Notes: a model not told the origin generated them from the letters alone. Positions 8,035 to 17,486 are shown, counted from the stretch's first letter. The stretch: 64,000 bases of DNA from Paracoccaceae bacterium (GCA_024742455.1 JANSYL010000001.1:465771-529770); one strand, 5' to 3'. Numbers and translations: made by a program.

Positions 8035-9246
8035 ATGCTGGATCATGCCGCCCCCACCGCCACCCGCACCGCAGCGCTCGACCGGCTGAAGGCGTTTCTG
8101 CCCCATGCCGGGCGGGACTATGCCGATCTGCGCAATTACGACCTGCCCGAAGAGGGCCACCCCCATGTCTCGCGCCTGTCGCCCTACCTGCGGCACCGGC
8201 TGATCACCGAGACCGAGGTGTTGGAGGCGACGCTGAACCGCCACAGCGCGCAGGCGGTCGAGAAATTCATCCAGGAAGTGTGCTGGCGAACCTATTGGAA
8301 GGGCTGGCTGGAGCTGCGCCCGACGGTCTGGGCGGCCTATCGCAAGGGGCTGGACCGGGCGCTGGCCGAGGCCGATGGCGACCTTGCCGCCCGCATCGCG
8401 GCGGCCGAATCCGGCGAGACCGAGATCGACGCCTTCAACGCCTGGGCGCGCGAGCTGGTCGAAACCGGCTACATGCACAACCACGCCCGGATGTGGTTCG
8501 CCTCGATCTGGGTCTTCACCCTGCGCCTGCCATGGGAGGTGGGGGCGGATTTCTTCCTGCGGCATCTGCTGGATGGCGACCCGGCGTCGAACACGCTGGG
8601 CTGGCGTTGGGTGGCCGGGCTGCAGACGCAGGGCAAGCATTACATTGCCCGGTCGTCCAACATCTCGAAGTATACCCGCGGGCGGCACAACCCCGAATGG
8701 CGGCTGAACACGCAGGCAGAGCCGTTGAAGGGCGGCCCGCACCCGGATCGCCGCGACCCGCCCGGGGGCCGCCTGCCGGAACCGGGGCTGCGCACCGGGG
8801 TCCTGATCACCGAGGAAGACCTGTCGCCCGGCTACGCGCTGGACCTGCTGGACCGGCCGTCGGTGGGACACGCCGCGCTGATCTCGGTTTCGGGCCGGTC
8901 GCCGCGCGCGGTGTCCCCGCTGGTGACGGAATTCACCCACGCAGCGGTGGAGGATTGCCTGAACCGCCATGCCGGCCGCCTTGGCCCGCGCGGGCCGGTG
9001 ACCGAGGATGTGGATACGGTGCTGGCCTGGGCCACCGACCTTGCGCTGGAACAGGTGGTGACGCCCTACGCCCCGGTCGGCCCCGCCGCCACGCGGCTGC
9101 GCCAGTTGGAAAAGGCATTGGGCGACACGGGCATCACGCTGGCTCGCCCGATCCGCGACTGGGACGCCGCTGCTTGGCCCCATGCCACCCACGGCTTTTT
9201 CCGGTTCAAGGAAAACATCCCCGACCTGATCGCGCCGCTGGCCTAG
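8035..9246 (+). CDS. Photolyase/cryptochrome-like FAD-binding protein with apparently reversed domain order
   Basis: 403 aa. Residues about 30-220 match the helical FAD-binding domain of DNA photolyases: VSRLSPYLRHRL, FIQEVCWRTYWKGW, GYMHNHARMWFASIWVF, HLLDGDPASNTLGWRWVAG and SSNISKYTRGR. In photolyases this domain follows an N-terminal alpha/beta antenna domain. Here nothing precedes it. The C-terminal 170 residues instead look alpha/beta, with VVTPYAPVGPAATRL and a closing HATHGFFRFKENIP that resembles the end of an antenna domain. Whether it repairs DNA or senses light is unknown. The 3' end overlaps the convergent kinase gene by 4 nt. Confidence 0.7.
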   Translation: MLDHAAPTATRTAALDRLKAFLPHAGRDYADLRNYDLPEEGHPHVSRLSPYLRHRLITETEVLEATLNRHSAQAVEKFIQEVCWRTYWKGWLELRPTVWAAYRKGLDRALAEADGDLAARIAAAESGETEIDAFNAWARELVETGYMHNHARMWFASIWVFTLRLPWEVGADFFLRHLLDGDPASNTLGWRWVAGLQTQGKHYIARSSNISKYTRGRHNPEWRLNTQAEPLKGGPHPDRRDPPGGRLPEPGLRTGVLITEEDLSPGYALDLLDRPSVGHAALISVSGRSPRAVSPLVTEFTHAAVEDCLNRHAGRLGPRGPVTEDVDTVLAWATDLALEQVVTPYAPVGPAATRLRQLEKALGDTGITLARPIRDWDAAAWPHATHGFFRFKENIPDLIAPLA

Positions 9247-10256
9247 CCCAGCGCGCCAAGGCCCTGCGCGGCGTAATCGGGCACCAGTGCCCCAAGCCGC
9301 AGGCCCCGTTCAGGATCGGCGGCATTGCCATCCAGCGCCCGCTTCTTCACGCCCTGCAGGATCGCGCCCATGCGGAAAAAGCAGAAGGCAACGTAGAACC
9401 CGAAATCGGGGATATCACACATCTCCATCGCCGCCGCATAGCGCGCCACGACCTCGGCATCGGTGGGCAGCCCCTGCGCCGCGCGGTCGACACCCGCCAG
9501 CCCACGCCCCTCGCCCCCCGGCGGCATTTGCCACTGCATGATGACGGCGGCGATATCGGCGAATGGATGGCCGATGGTCGACAATTCCCAATCCAGCACG
9601 GCGGCGACGCGCGGCGCGTCGGGCGCGAACAGCAGGTTGTCGATCCGGTAATCGCCATGGACCAAAGTGGCGCGCCCGTCATCGTCCGGGCAGGCCCGGT
9701 CGAGCGCCGCGATCAGCGCGTCCATGTCTGGCACCGTGCCCGTCTCGGAGGCCGCGTATTGCCGTGACCAGCGGTCGATCTGGCGGCGGAAATAGTTGCC
9801 GGGCCGCCCGTAATCGGCCAACCCCGTGGCCTGCAGGTCGACCCGGTGGATCGCGGCCAGCGTGTCGATCATCGTGGCGATCAAGGGCGCCCGGTCGGCC
9901 CGGTCCAGCTGGCCCAGCCGCGGGTCGTCGAAACCGCGCCCGACCACATGGCCCATGACATAGAATTCCGCCCCCAGCACCGTCGCGTCCTCGCAATAGG
10001 CCAGCATCGGCGCCACCGGCACACCGCTGCCTGCCAGCGCCTTCTGCACCCGGTATTCCCTGTCCACCGCATGTGCCGATTTCAGAAGTTGTCCCAAGGG
10101 CTTGCGGCGCAAGACGTAATCGCCCGACGCCGCGCGCAACAGGTAGGTGGGGTTCGATTGCCCGCCGGTGATCTGCGCCGCCGCCTCAAGCCCTGCAAAG
10201 CCCGGCACATGGGCGGCGCACCACGCGCCGACGCGGTCCAACTCCATCCCGTTCAC
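9243..10256 (-). CDS. APH-like phosphotransferase (ACAD10/11 N-terminal kinase type)
   Basis: 337 aa. It has a protein-kinase-like aminoglycoside phosphotransferase fold with GGQSNPTYLL as glycine-rich loop, the catalytic HGDYRIDN (H200, D202, N207) and the metal-binding D222 in LDWELSTIG. The start codon overlaps the stop of the acyl-CoA dehydrogenase gene (ATGA). This pairing mirrors animal ACAD10/11, where kinase and dehydrogenase are fused and act on 4-hydroxyacyl-CoAs by phosphorylation and elimination. An antibiotic-resistance role is unlikely. Substrate assignment is inference from the pairing. Confidence 0.82.
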   Translation of the reverse strand: MNGMELDRVGAWCAAHVPGFAGLEAAAQITGGQSNPTYLLRAASGDYVLRRKPLGQLLKSAHAVDREYRVQKALAGSGVPVAPMLAYCEDATVLGAEFYVMGHVVGRGFDDPRLGQLDRADRAPLIATMIDTLAAIHRVDLQATGLADYGRPGNYFRRQIDRWSRQYAASETGTVPDMDALIAALDRACPDDDGRATLVHGDYRIDNLLFAPDAPRVAAVLDWELSTIGHPFADIAAVIMQWQMPPGGEGRGLAGVDRAAQGLPTDAEVVARYAAAMEMCDIPDFGFYVAFCFFRMGAILQGVKKRALDGNAADPERGLRLGALVPDYAAQGLGALG

Positions 10257-11485
10257 CGCGCGTTGGAATACTTGCGCAGCTCCGCCCGCGCGACCTGTCG
10301 GCGGTGGACGGCATCCGGCCCATCAGCCAGCCTGAGCGTGCGAAGATCGGTATAGATCGCGGCCAGCGGCGTGTCCTGGCTCAGCCCTGTGGCGCCATGC
10401 ATCTGCATCGCCTCGTCCACGACCTTCAGCGCCATCAAGGGCGCGGCCACCTTCACCTTGGAAATCCAGGGCTGCGCGGCCTTCACACCCGCATTGTCCA
10501 TCATCCAGGCGGCCTTCAGGCACAACAGCCGGGTCATCTCGATCTCGATCCGCGCATTGGCGATGATGTCGTAATTTCCGCCCAGTTCTGCCAGCGGCTT
10601 GCCGAAGGCCGACCGGCTCAGCGCCCGCTCACACATCAGTTCCAGCGCATATTCCGCCCGGCCAATGGCGCGCATGCAATGGTGGATGCGCCCGGGGCCC
10701 AGCCGGCCCTGCGCCACTTCGAACCCGCGCCCCTCGCCCAGAACGACCGCATCGTCGGGCACCGCCACATCGGTGAACCGGATATGCATATGCCCGTGCG
10801 GCGCGTCGTCATGGCCGAAGACCTGCATCGGGCGGAGTTTCTCGATCCCGGGGCTGTCGGCGGGGACGAAGAACATCGTGTGCCGCGCATGTTTCGCGGC
10901 GCCCGCATCGGTGCAGGCCATGATGATGTAAAGCGAACAGCGCGGATCGCCCGCGCCGGTGGCCCAGTATTTCTCGCCGTTCAGGACATAGCCATCGGCG
11001 GTCTTCTTCGCGCTGAGCGAAATCTGCGTGGCATCCGATGACGCGACCTGCGGCTCGGTCATCAGATAGGCCGATCGCGTCACCCCCTCCAGCAGGTCGG
11101 GCAGCCAGCGCGCCTTTTGCGCATCCGTCCCGTAGCGTTCCAGCACCTCCATGTTGCCGGTGTCGGGCGCGTTGCAGTTGAAGATCTCGGGCGCGATGGT
11201 CACCGCGCCCATCTCCTCGGCCAGATAGGCGTAATCGACCGTGCTGAGGCCATAGCCCCTTTCGCTGTCGGTCAGCCAGAAATTCCACAGGCCCCGTTCC
11301 CTTGCCTTCGCCTTCAGCCCGGCCAGAATCTGCATCTGCCGGTCGGTAATGGCGAACCTGTCGCCGGAAGGATGCTTGCCCACCTCCGCGTGGTATTCGG
11401 CATCCAGCGGCGCGATTTCGTCCCGCACCATCTGTCGCACGGCGCTGACCAGCGGGCGCACCTTGTCGCTCAGTCCGAGATCCAT
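10253..11485 (-). CDS. Acyl-CoA dehydrogenase, ACAD10/11 type
   Basis: 410-aa FAD-dependent acyl-CoA dehydrogenase starting at the ATG at 11485, which has a strong GGGAGGG site upstream. Motifs are YLMTEPQVASSDATQI and GEKYWATGAGDPRC in the middle beta domain, and MQMHGATGLSQDTPLA with RLADGPDAVHRRQVARAEL at the C-terminus. The LADGPD-VH signature is that of ACAD10/11-like proteins, which lack the usual YEGT catalytic Glu. It is the first gene of a two-gene operon with the kinase and divergent from gcdH. It probably handles hydroxylated or branched acyl-CoAs. Confidence 0.87.
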   Translation of the reverse strand: MDLGLSDKVRPLVSAVRQMVRDEIAPLDAEYHAEVGKHPSGDRFAITDRQMQILAGLKAKARERGLWNFWLTDSERGYGLSTVDYAYLAEEMGAVTIAPEIFNCNAPDTGNMEVLERYGTDAQKARWLPDLLEGVTRSAYLMTEPQVASSDATQISLSAKKTADGYVLNGEKYWATGAGDPRCSLYIIMACTDAGAAKHARHTMFFVPADSPGIEKLRPMQVFGHDDAPHGHMHIRFTDVAVPDDAVVLGEGRGFEVAQGRLGPGRIHHCMRAIGRAEYALELMCERALSRSAFGKPLAELGGNYDIIANARIEIEMTRLLCLKAAWMMDNAGVKAAQPWISKVKVAAPLMALKVVDEAMQMHGATGLSQDTPLAAIYTDLRTLRLADGPDAVHRRQVARAELRKYSNAR

Positions 11486-11550
11486 CCTAACCCTCCCTTG
11501 TCCCTCGCCCAGGACGCTAAGCCGGTCACCGGGGCGCGGCAAGCCGGGGG

Positions 11551-11578
11551 GTTGCGAAACCGATGCAAATGCTATGAT
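11551..11578 (+). promoter_or_regulatory. Candidate gcdH promoter
   Basis: A good -10 box TATGAT at 11573-11578 lies 30 bp before the gcdH start codon. The -35 region around 11550-11556 (GGTTGC) is weak. The 122-bp spacer also serves the divergent acyl-CoA dehydrogenase gene. Confidence 0.35.
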
Positions 11579-11607
11579 TACGGGGACATCTTGATGGGAG
11601 AGACACA

Positions 11608-12822
11608 ATGCCCGACGGACATGCCCGCCACACCGGCCCTTCGCTTGCGCCCTTCGACTGGGCCGACCCGTTCCACCTGGACCGGCAGCTGAGCGAAGAC
11701 GAACGCATGGTCGCCGAAAGCGCCCGCGCCTATGCCGCCGACAAGCTGATGCCGCGCGTGACCGAGGCCTATCTTGATGAGGTCGTGGCGCCCGAAATTT
11801 TCGCCGAGATGGGCGAGATGGGGTTGCTGGGCGTCACCATCCCCGAGGAATATGGCGGGCTTGGCGCGGGCTATGTCACCTATGGCCTTGTCGCGCGCGA
11901 GGTGGAGCGGGTCGACAGCGGCTACCGGTCCATGATGAGCGTGCAATCGTCGCTGGTGATGTATCCGATCCACGCCTACGGGTCCGAAGAACAACGCCAA
12001 AAATACCTGCCCGGGCTGGCCAGCGGCACGCTGATCGGCTGTTTCGGGCTGACCGAACCCGATGCAGGCTCGGATCCTGCGGGCATGAAGACCACCGCGA
12101 AAAGGACCGATGGCGGATACGTGTTGTCGGGCGCGAAGATGTGGATTTCGAACAGCCCGATCGCCGATGTTTTCGTGGTCTGGGCGAAATCCGAGGCCCA
12201 TGGCGGCAAGATCCGGGGTTTCATTCTTGAAAAGGGCATGAAGGGGCTGAGCGCGCCCAAGATCGGCGGCAAGCTCAGCTTGCGCGCCTCCGTCACCGGC
12301 GAGATCGTGATGGACGGCGTCGAGGTCGGCGAGGATGCGCTGCTGCCGGATGTCGAGGGGCTGAAAGGGCCGTTCGGCTGCCTCAACCGCGCCCGCTACG
12401 GGATTTCCTGGGGCGTGATGGGCGCGGCAGAGGATGCGTGGCACCGCGCGCGGCAATATGGGCTCGACCGGCACCAGTTCGGCCGCCCGCTGGCGCAGAC
12501 GCAGCTGTTCCAGAGGAAACTGGCCGACATGCAGACCGAGATCGCGCTGGGCCTGCAGGCATCGCTTCGCGCGGGCCGGATGCTGGAGGAAGGCACCTGC
12601 GCGCCCGAGGTCATCTCCATCGTCAAGCGCAACAATTGCGGCAAGGCGCTGGAGATCGCGCGGATGGCACGCGACATGCATGGCGGCAACGGGATCATGG
12701 CCGAATACCACGTGATGCGCCACGCGCAGAACCTGGAGACGGTGAACACCTACGAGGGCACCCATGATGTCCACGCCCTGATCCTGGGCCGGGCGCAAAC
12801 GGGGCTGCAGGCGTTTTTCTGA
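11608..12822 (+). CDS. gcdH: Glutaryl-CoA dehydrogenase
   Basis: Oxidatively decarboxylates glutaryl-CoA to crotonyl-CoA, in lysine/tryptophan or dicarboxylate breakdown. The product is 404 aa, normal length. Group signatures include [16 protein letters not shown], the substrate-carboxylate Arg R107 in [30 protein letters not shown], and the catalytic Glu (E383) in [24 protein letters not shown] site precedes the ATG. It is convergent with the thiolase gene across a shared hairpin. It sits in an acyl-CoA block that could deliver glutaryl-CoA. Confidence 0.95.
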   Translation: MPDGHARHTGPSLAPFDWADPFHLDRQLSEDERMVAESARAYAADKLMPRVTEAYLDEVVAPEIFAEMGEMGLLGVTIPEEYGGLGAGYVTYGLVAREVERVDSGYRSMMSVQSSLVMYPIHAYGSEEQRQKYLPGLASGTLIGCFGLTEPDAGSDPAGMKTTAKRTDGGYVLSGAKMWISNSPIADVFVVWAKSEAHGGKIRGFILEKGMKGLSAPKIGGKLSLRASVTGEIVMDGVEVGEDALLPDVEGLKGPFGCLNRARYGISWGVMGAAEDAWHRARQYGLDRHQFGRPLAQTQLFQRKLADMQTEIALGLQASLRAGRMLEEGTCAPEVISIVKRNNCGKALEIARMARDMHGGNGIMAEYHVMRHAQNLETVNTYEGTHDVHALILGRAQTGLQAFF

Positions 12823-12827
12823 CCGTC

Positions 12828-12892
12828 AGGGGCGAAATTTAGATTACAAATTCTGCGGATTTGGTGGCTTTTTGTAATCTATTTTCGCCCCT
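12828..12892. terminator. Bidirectional hairpin terminator between gcdH and the thiolase gene
   Basis: A long near-perfect inverted repeat: left arm 12828-12850 and right arm 12871-12892, one base different in length, with a 20-nt loop. AAA/TTT tracts in the arms give U-runs on both strands. It separates the convergent gcdH and thiolase genes and just touches the thiolase stop codon. Confidence 0.75.
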
Positions 12893-14094
12893 CACACGGC
12901 CTCCAAGGCCACAGCGATCCCCTGCCCGACACCGATGCACATGGTGGCAAGCGCCCGCTTGCCGCCGCGCTTCTGCAGCTCCAGTGCCGCCGTCCCGGTG
13001 ATCCGCGCCCCCGACATGCCAAGGGGGTGGCCCAGCGCGATGGCCCCGCCATTGGGGTTCACATGGTCGCCATCTTCGGGCAGGCCAAGCTGGCGCAGAA
13101 CCGCGATGCCCTGGGCGGCGAACGCCTCGTTCAGCTCGATCACGTCGAAATCGGCAGGGGTCAGCCCCAGATGCGCGCACAGCTTCCGGGTCGCGGGCAC
13201 CGGGCCGATGCCCATGATGCGCGGCGGCACGCCCGCCGTGGCCCCGGCCAGAACCCGCGCGATGGGGGTCAGGCCGTGGGCCTTCACCCCTGCCTCCGAC
13301 GCGAGGATCAGCGCCGCCGCCCCGTCATTGACGCCGGATGCATTGCCCGCGGTGACCGACCCGCCCTGCCGGAAGGGTGTCGGCAAATTCGCAAGCTTTT
13401 CCAAGGTGGTTGCGCGGGGGTGTTCATCTTTATCCACAAGCAGCGGGTCGCCCTTGCGCTGGGGCACGGGGACGGGAACGATCTCGTCCGTGAACCGCCC
13501 CGAAGCCTGCGCCGCTGCGGCGCGGTCCTGGCTGCGCCATGCGAAGGCGTCCTGGTCGGCGCGGGCGATGCCGAAATCCTCGGCCACGTTTTCCGCCGTC
13601 TCGGGCATGGAATCGATGCCGTATCGCGCCTTCATCACCGGGTTGACGAAGCGCCAGCCGATGGTGGTGTCGTAAATCTCGGCGTTGCGGGAAAACGCGG
13701 CGTCGGCCTTGGGCATGACGAAGGGCGCGCGCGACATGGATTCAACGCCGCCCGCGATCATCAGGTCGGCCTCGCCCGCCTTGATCGCGCGGGCCGCCAT
13801 GCTCACGGCGTCCATGCCCGAGCCACAAAGCCGGTTCAAAGTCACGCCCGGCACATCCTCAGGCAGACCGGCCAACAGCGCCGACATCCGCGCAATATTG
13901 CGATTGTCCTCGCCCGCCTGGTTGGCGCAGCCATAGATCACATCGGCGACTGCCGCCCAATCGACGCCCAGGTTGCGATCCTGCAATGATTTCAGAGGGA
14001 TCGCGCCCAGATCATCCGCGCGCACCGTGGCCAACGCGCCGCCGAACCGCCCAATGGGTGTGCGGATATAGTCGCAGATGAAGGCCTCTGGCAT
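12892..14094 (-). CDS. pcaF: Thiolase, closest in pattern to 3-oxoadipyl-CoA thiolase
   Basis: 400-aa type II thiolase cleaving a 3-oxoacyl-CoA with CoA. It starts at the ATG at 14094 with an AAGGGGAG site; upstream extension is not family-like. The nucleophile is C90 in VTLNRLCGSGMDAV, with H356 in GGAIALGHPLGMSG and C386 in TMCIGVGQG. DYIRTPIGRFGGAL, GCANQAGEDNRNIARM and IYDTTIGWRFVNP follow the PcaF/PaaJ pattern. The neighbours are beta-oxidation genes rather than protocatechuate genes. A role on 3-oxo-dicarboxyl-CoA (pimelate- or adipate-like) is therefore possible. Confidence 0.85.
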   Translation of the reverse strand: MPEAFICDYIRTPIGRFGGALATVRADDLGAIPLKSLQDRNLGVDWAAVADVIYGCANQAGEDNRNIARMSALLAGLPEDVPGVTLNRLCGSGMDAVSMAARAIKAGEADLMIAGGVESMSRAPFVMPKADAAFSRNAEIYDTTIGWRFVNPVMKARYGIDSMPETAENVAEDFGIARADQDAFAWRSQDRAAAAQASGRFTDEIVPVPVPQRKGDPLLVDKDEHPRATTLEKLANLPTPFRQGGSVTAGNASGVNDGAAALILASEAGVKAHGLTPIARVLAGATAGVPPRIMGIGPVPATRKLCAHLGLTPADFDVIELNEAFAAQGIAVLRQLGLPEDGDHVNPNGGAIALGHPLGMSGARITGTAALELQKRGGKRALATMCIGVGQGIAVALEAV

Positions 14095-14224
14095 CGTCTC
14101 GCTCCCCTTTGATGCGGATTTGGATAGGCCCCCTGCGCGCGCCTGTCCACCGGCGGGACGCAGCGTCGCTCTGGCCCTTGTCCGCGCCCGTGTTAGTCTT
14201 TCGCCGACGGAGGAGGGACGGACC

Positions 14225-16300
14225 ATGGCCGACGTGGTTTCCATCGAACGGGTTGGGCCCATTGGGTTGATCGCGCTGGATAATCCGCCGGTCAACGCTG
14301 CCGGGCACGGCTTGCGCGCGGGCCTGGTGGAGGCGGTCGAGACGCTGGAGGCGGAGGACGGGATCGCCGTCATCGGGCTCTATGGTGCGGGGCGCACATT
14401 CATCGCCGGGGCCGATATCCGTGAATTCGGCAAACCGCCGCGCGATCCGTGGTTGCCCGAGGTCTGCAACCGGTTGGAATCCTGTGCGAAACCCATCGTA
14501 TCGGTCCTGCATGGCGCAACGCTTGGCGGCGGGTTGGAGGTGGCGATGGCCACCCATGCGCGGGTCGCGGTGCCGGGCGTGCGGCTCGGCCTGCCCGAGG
14601 TGACGCTGGGCATCCTGCCGGGCGCGGGCGGCACGCAGCGCACGCCGCGCCTGGTGGGCGTGAAGGCGGCGCTCGAGCTGGCGACGACCGGCAAACATAT
14701 CGGCGCGGAAGAGGCGCTGGAGTTGGGCCTTGTCGACAGGGTCATGGCGGGAGAGCCGCGCAACATCGCGCTGGCAGCGGCCGAGGATCTCGCGGCCGGC
14801 GTGTTGGCGCATCGGCGCACGGGAGAGTTGGAGACACCGCCGGACCCGGGCGCCATCGACGCGGCAAAGGCGCATCTGGCCAAAACGCAATCCCACCTCT
14901 TCGCCCCGCACCGGGTGGTGGAGGCAATTGCCGCAGCCACCCTGCCGCTGAGCGACGGGTTGGCCGAGGAACGGCGGCTGTTCAACGCCTGCATGGACAG
15001 CCCCGAGCGCGCGGGCCTGATCCACGCCTTTTTCGCCGAACGCGCCGTGGCGCGGATACCCGAGGGCAAGGCCGCCCCGCGCGAGGTGGCGAAGATCGGC
15101 GTGATCGGCGGCGGCACGATGGGCAGCGGCATCGCCACGGCCTGCCTGCTGGCCGGGTTTCCGGTGGTGCTTATGGATGTGAACGCAACGTCGCTCGATC
15201 AGGGAATATCCGCCATTTCCAGCAACCTGGACGGTGCCGTGGCGCGCGGAAAGATGGCGCAGGCGGCGCGCGATGCGGTCGACCTGACACCCGCCACGGA
15301 CCTGTCCGCCCTGTCCGGCGCCGACCTTATCATCGAGGCGGCCTTCGAGGATATGGCCGTGAAACGGGATATTTTCGGCACCCTCGGGCTGGTTGCGAAA
15401 CCCGGTGCGGTGCTGGCCACGAACACCTCCTATCTCGACCTGGATCAGATCGCCGCTGCCAGTGGCCGGGCGGACGACGTGGTGGGGCTGCATTTCTTTT
15501 CCCCCGCCCATGTCATGCGATTGGTGGAGGTCGTCGTGGGGGCCGGGACCGCGCCGGAGGTGGTGGCGACCGGCTTTGCGCTGGCCAGGCGGCTGAAAAA
15601 GATCGCCGTGCGCAGCGGCGTGTGTGACGGCTTCATCGGCAACCGGGTAATGCAGCGGTATCGCCAGGCCGCCGATCACCTTATGCTCGATGGCGCGATG
15701 CCCGACCGGATCGACGCGGCGATCCGGGGCTTCGGCTTTGCGATGGGGCCCTTCGAGGTGTCGGATCTTGCGGGCCTCGACATCGCCTGGGCGCGGAGGA
15801 AGCGGCTGGCCACCACGCGCGATCCGGCGGAACGGTATGGCGGCGGCGTGGCCGATGCGCTGTGCGAGGCGGGGGAATTGGGGCGCAAGGCCGGCATGGG
15901 GTTCTACGACCATTCCGGGGACGCGCCGGTGCCAAATCCCCGACTGGGGCACTTGATTGCAAACGAGCAGGCACGGCTCGGAATCGCGCCGCGTGCGATC
16001 ACCGAAGACGAGATCGTCAACCGCTACATGACCGCGATGATCATGGAGGCCGCCCGCGTCGTCGAAGACGGTATCGCGCTGCGCCCCATCGATGTCGATG
16101 CGGTGTTCCTGTTCGGCTACGGCTTTCCGCGCTGGAAGGGCGGGCCGCTGCACTACGTCGACACGACGGGCGCGGCGGCGATCGTCAAGCGCATTGAAAC
16201 CTACGCAGCAAATGACCCGCAATTCTGGCGGGTGCCGGAGATCCTGGCGAAGATGGCCCGGAGCGGCCACCGCTTCGCCGACATGAACGAGGAGGCCTGA
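14225..16300 (+). CDS. Bifunctional enoyl-CoA hydratase / 3-hydroxyacyl-CoA dehydrogenase (FadB/FadJ/PimF type)
   Basis: 691 aa from the ATG at 14225, preceded by GGAGGAGGG. The N-terminal crotonase domain has the oxyanion motif GRTFIAGADIREF and both expected glutamates, in LGGGLEVAM and GLPEVTLGILPGAGG. The central NAD-binding domain begins at KIGVIGGGTMGSGIATA (about residue 295). Catalytic His and Glu lie in GLHFFSPAHVMRLVEVV, and a C-terminal helical dehydrogenase domain carries GFIGNRVMQRY. It hydrates 2-enoyl-CoA and oxidises 3-hydroxyacyl-CoA. It lies 1 bp before the next acyl-CoA dehydrogenase gene, so an operon is likely. Confidence 0.93.
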   Translation: MADVVSIERVGPIGLIALDNPPVNAAGHGLRAGLVEAVETLEAEDGIAVIGLYGAGRTFIAGADIREFGKPPRDPWLPEVCNRLESCAKPIVSVLHGATLGGGLEVAMATHARVAVPGVRLGLPEVTLGILPGAGGTQRTPRLVGVKAALELATTGKHIGAEEALELGLVDRVMAGEPRNIALAAAEDLAAGVLAHRRTGELETPPDPGAIDAAKAHLAKTQSHLFAPHRVVEAIAAATLPLSDGLAEERRLFNACMDSPERAGLIHAFFAERAVARIPEGKAAPREVAKIGVIGGGTMGSGIATACLLAGFPVVLMDVNATSLDQGISAISSNLDGAVARGKMAQAARDAVDLTPATDLSALSGADLIIEAAFEDMAVKRDIFGTLGLVAKPGAVLATNTSYLDLDQIAAASGRADDVVGLHFFSPAHVMRLVEVVVGAGTAPEVVATGFALARRLKKIAVRSGVCDGFIGNRVMQRYRQAADHLMLDGAMPDRIDAAIRGFGFAMGPFEVSDLAGLDIAWARRKRLATTRDPAERYGGGVADALCEAGELGRKAGMGFYDHSGDAPVPNPRLGHLIANEQARLGIAPRAITEDEIVNRYMTAMIMEAARVVEDGIALRPIDVDAVFLFGYGFPRWKGGPLHYVDTTGAAAIVKRIETYAANDPQFWRVPEILAKMARSGHRFADMNEEA

Positions 16301-16301
16301 G

Positions 16302-17486
16302 ATGGATCTGAGCTATTCCCCCGAAGAGAGTGCGTTCCGCGACGAGGTGCGCGCCTTTCTGGCCGAGAACCTGCCCGCAGAGATTTCGGACAAGGTGGCG
16401 CGCGGCGTCGAACTGGACAAGGCCGAGATGGAACGCTGGCACGCGATCCTGAACAGCAGGGGCTGGTTGGCTGGCGCCTGGCCGAAAGCGTTCGGCGGCC
16501 AGGGATGGGGGCCGGTCGAGGAGCACATCTTCGACGAGGAATGCGCCCTGGCCGATGCGCCGCGCATCGTGCCTTTCGGCGTGAAAATGCTGGGGCCGGT
16601 GCTGATGGCCTTCGGCACGCCGGAACAACAGGCCGAATACCTGCCGCGCATCCTGGACGGTACCGATTGGTGGTGCCAGGGCTATTCCGAACCCGGCGCG
16701 GGGTCGGACCTGGCCAGCCTGAAGACACGCGCGGACCGGGATGGCGGGGATTTCGTGATCAACGGGCAGAAGACCTGGACAACGCTCGGCCAGCATGCGG
16801 ACCGGATTTTCTGCCTGGTGCGCACAAAGTTCGAGGGAAAGCCGCAGGAGGGGATCAGTTTCATTCTGATCGACCTTGACACACCGGGCATCGAGATGCG
16901 GCCCATCCGCCTGATCGAAGGCGGCTACGAGGTGAACGAGGTGTTTTTCACCGATGTGCGCGTGCCCGCAAGCCGTCTGGTGGGCGAGGAAAACCAGGGC
17001 TGGACCATCGCGAAATACCTTCTGGGCCATGAGCGGACCAATATCGCCGGTGTGGGCGACTCCACCCAGGCTTTCGCGCGGCTGAAATCGGTGGCGCGCA
17101 CCGTGACGCGGAACGGCAAACGGCTGATCGACAGCCCGCTTTTCGCCGCGCGGGTGGCCGAGGTGGAGGCCGAGCTCGAGGCGATGAAGATCACCAACAT
17201 GCGCATGCTGAGCCGGGCGGCCGAGGGTGGCAAGCTGACCGGGGAGCCGTCGATGCTGAAGGTGAAATCGACCGTGATCCGGCAGGCCATCAACGACCTG
17301 GCGCGCCGGGCGCTTGGCCCTGCGGCAGCGCCGTTTCCGTCCGAGGATGTCGAAGGCAACCTTGCCATCGCGCCGGAGGGCTACGGGATGGCTGCGGCGA
17401 ATTACTTCAACAACCGAAAGATCTCGATCTATGGCGGGTCGAACGAGATCCAGCGCAACATTCTGGCAAAGGGGATGATGGGCTGA
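16302..17486 (+). CDS. Acyl-CoA dehydrogenase, large subunit of a two-subunit (PimC-like) enzyme
   Basis: 394-aa FAD acyl-CoA dehydrogenase. Motifs are LAGAWPKAFGGQGWGPVEE, YSEPGAGSDLASLKT, NGQKTWTTLGQHADRIF and the terminal ISIYGGSNEIQRNIL. The usual catalytic Glu of YEGT is replaced (YGGS), as in large subunits of heteromeric enzymes such as pimeloyl-CoA dehydrogenase or the FadE26-28 type. The next gene encodes a matching second subunit and overlaps by 1 nt (ATGATGGGCTGATG context). It probably introduces the 2,3 double bond into a dicarboxyl-CoA or similar substrate. Confidence 0.85.
   Translation: MDLSYSPEESAFRDEVRAFLAENLPAEISDKVARGVELDKAEMERWHAILNSRGWLAGAWPKAFGGQGWGPVEEHIFDEECALADAPRIVPFGVKMLGPVLMAFGTPEQQAEYLPRILDGTDWWCQGYSEPGAGSDLASLKTRADRDGGDFVINGQKTWTTLGQHADRIFCLVRTKFEGKPQEGISFILIDLDTPGIEMRPIRLIEGGYEVNEVFFTDVRVPASRLVGEENQGWTIAKYLLGHERTNIAGVGDSTQAFARLKSVARTVTRNGKRLIDSPLFAARVAEVEAELEAMKITNMRMLSRAAEGGKLTGEPSMLKVKSTVIRQAINDLARRALGPAAAPFPSEDVEGNLAIAPEGYGMAAANYFNNRKISIYGGSNEIQRNILAKGMMG

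Noticed and set aside
9243..10256. Aminoglycoside resistance gene
   Set aside because: The APH fold is present, but coupling to an acyl-CoA dehydrogenase and overall pattern point to the ACAD10/11-type kinase.
14012..16270. 752-codon minus-strand frame
   Set aside because: Antisense shadow of the hydratase/dehydrogenase fusion gene, which has all expected catalytic motifs on the plus strand.
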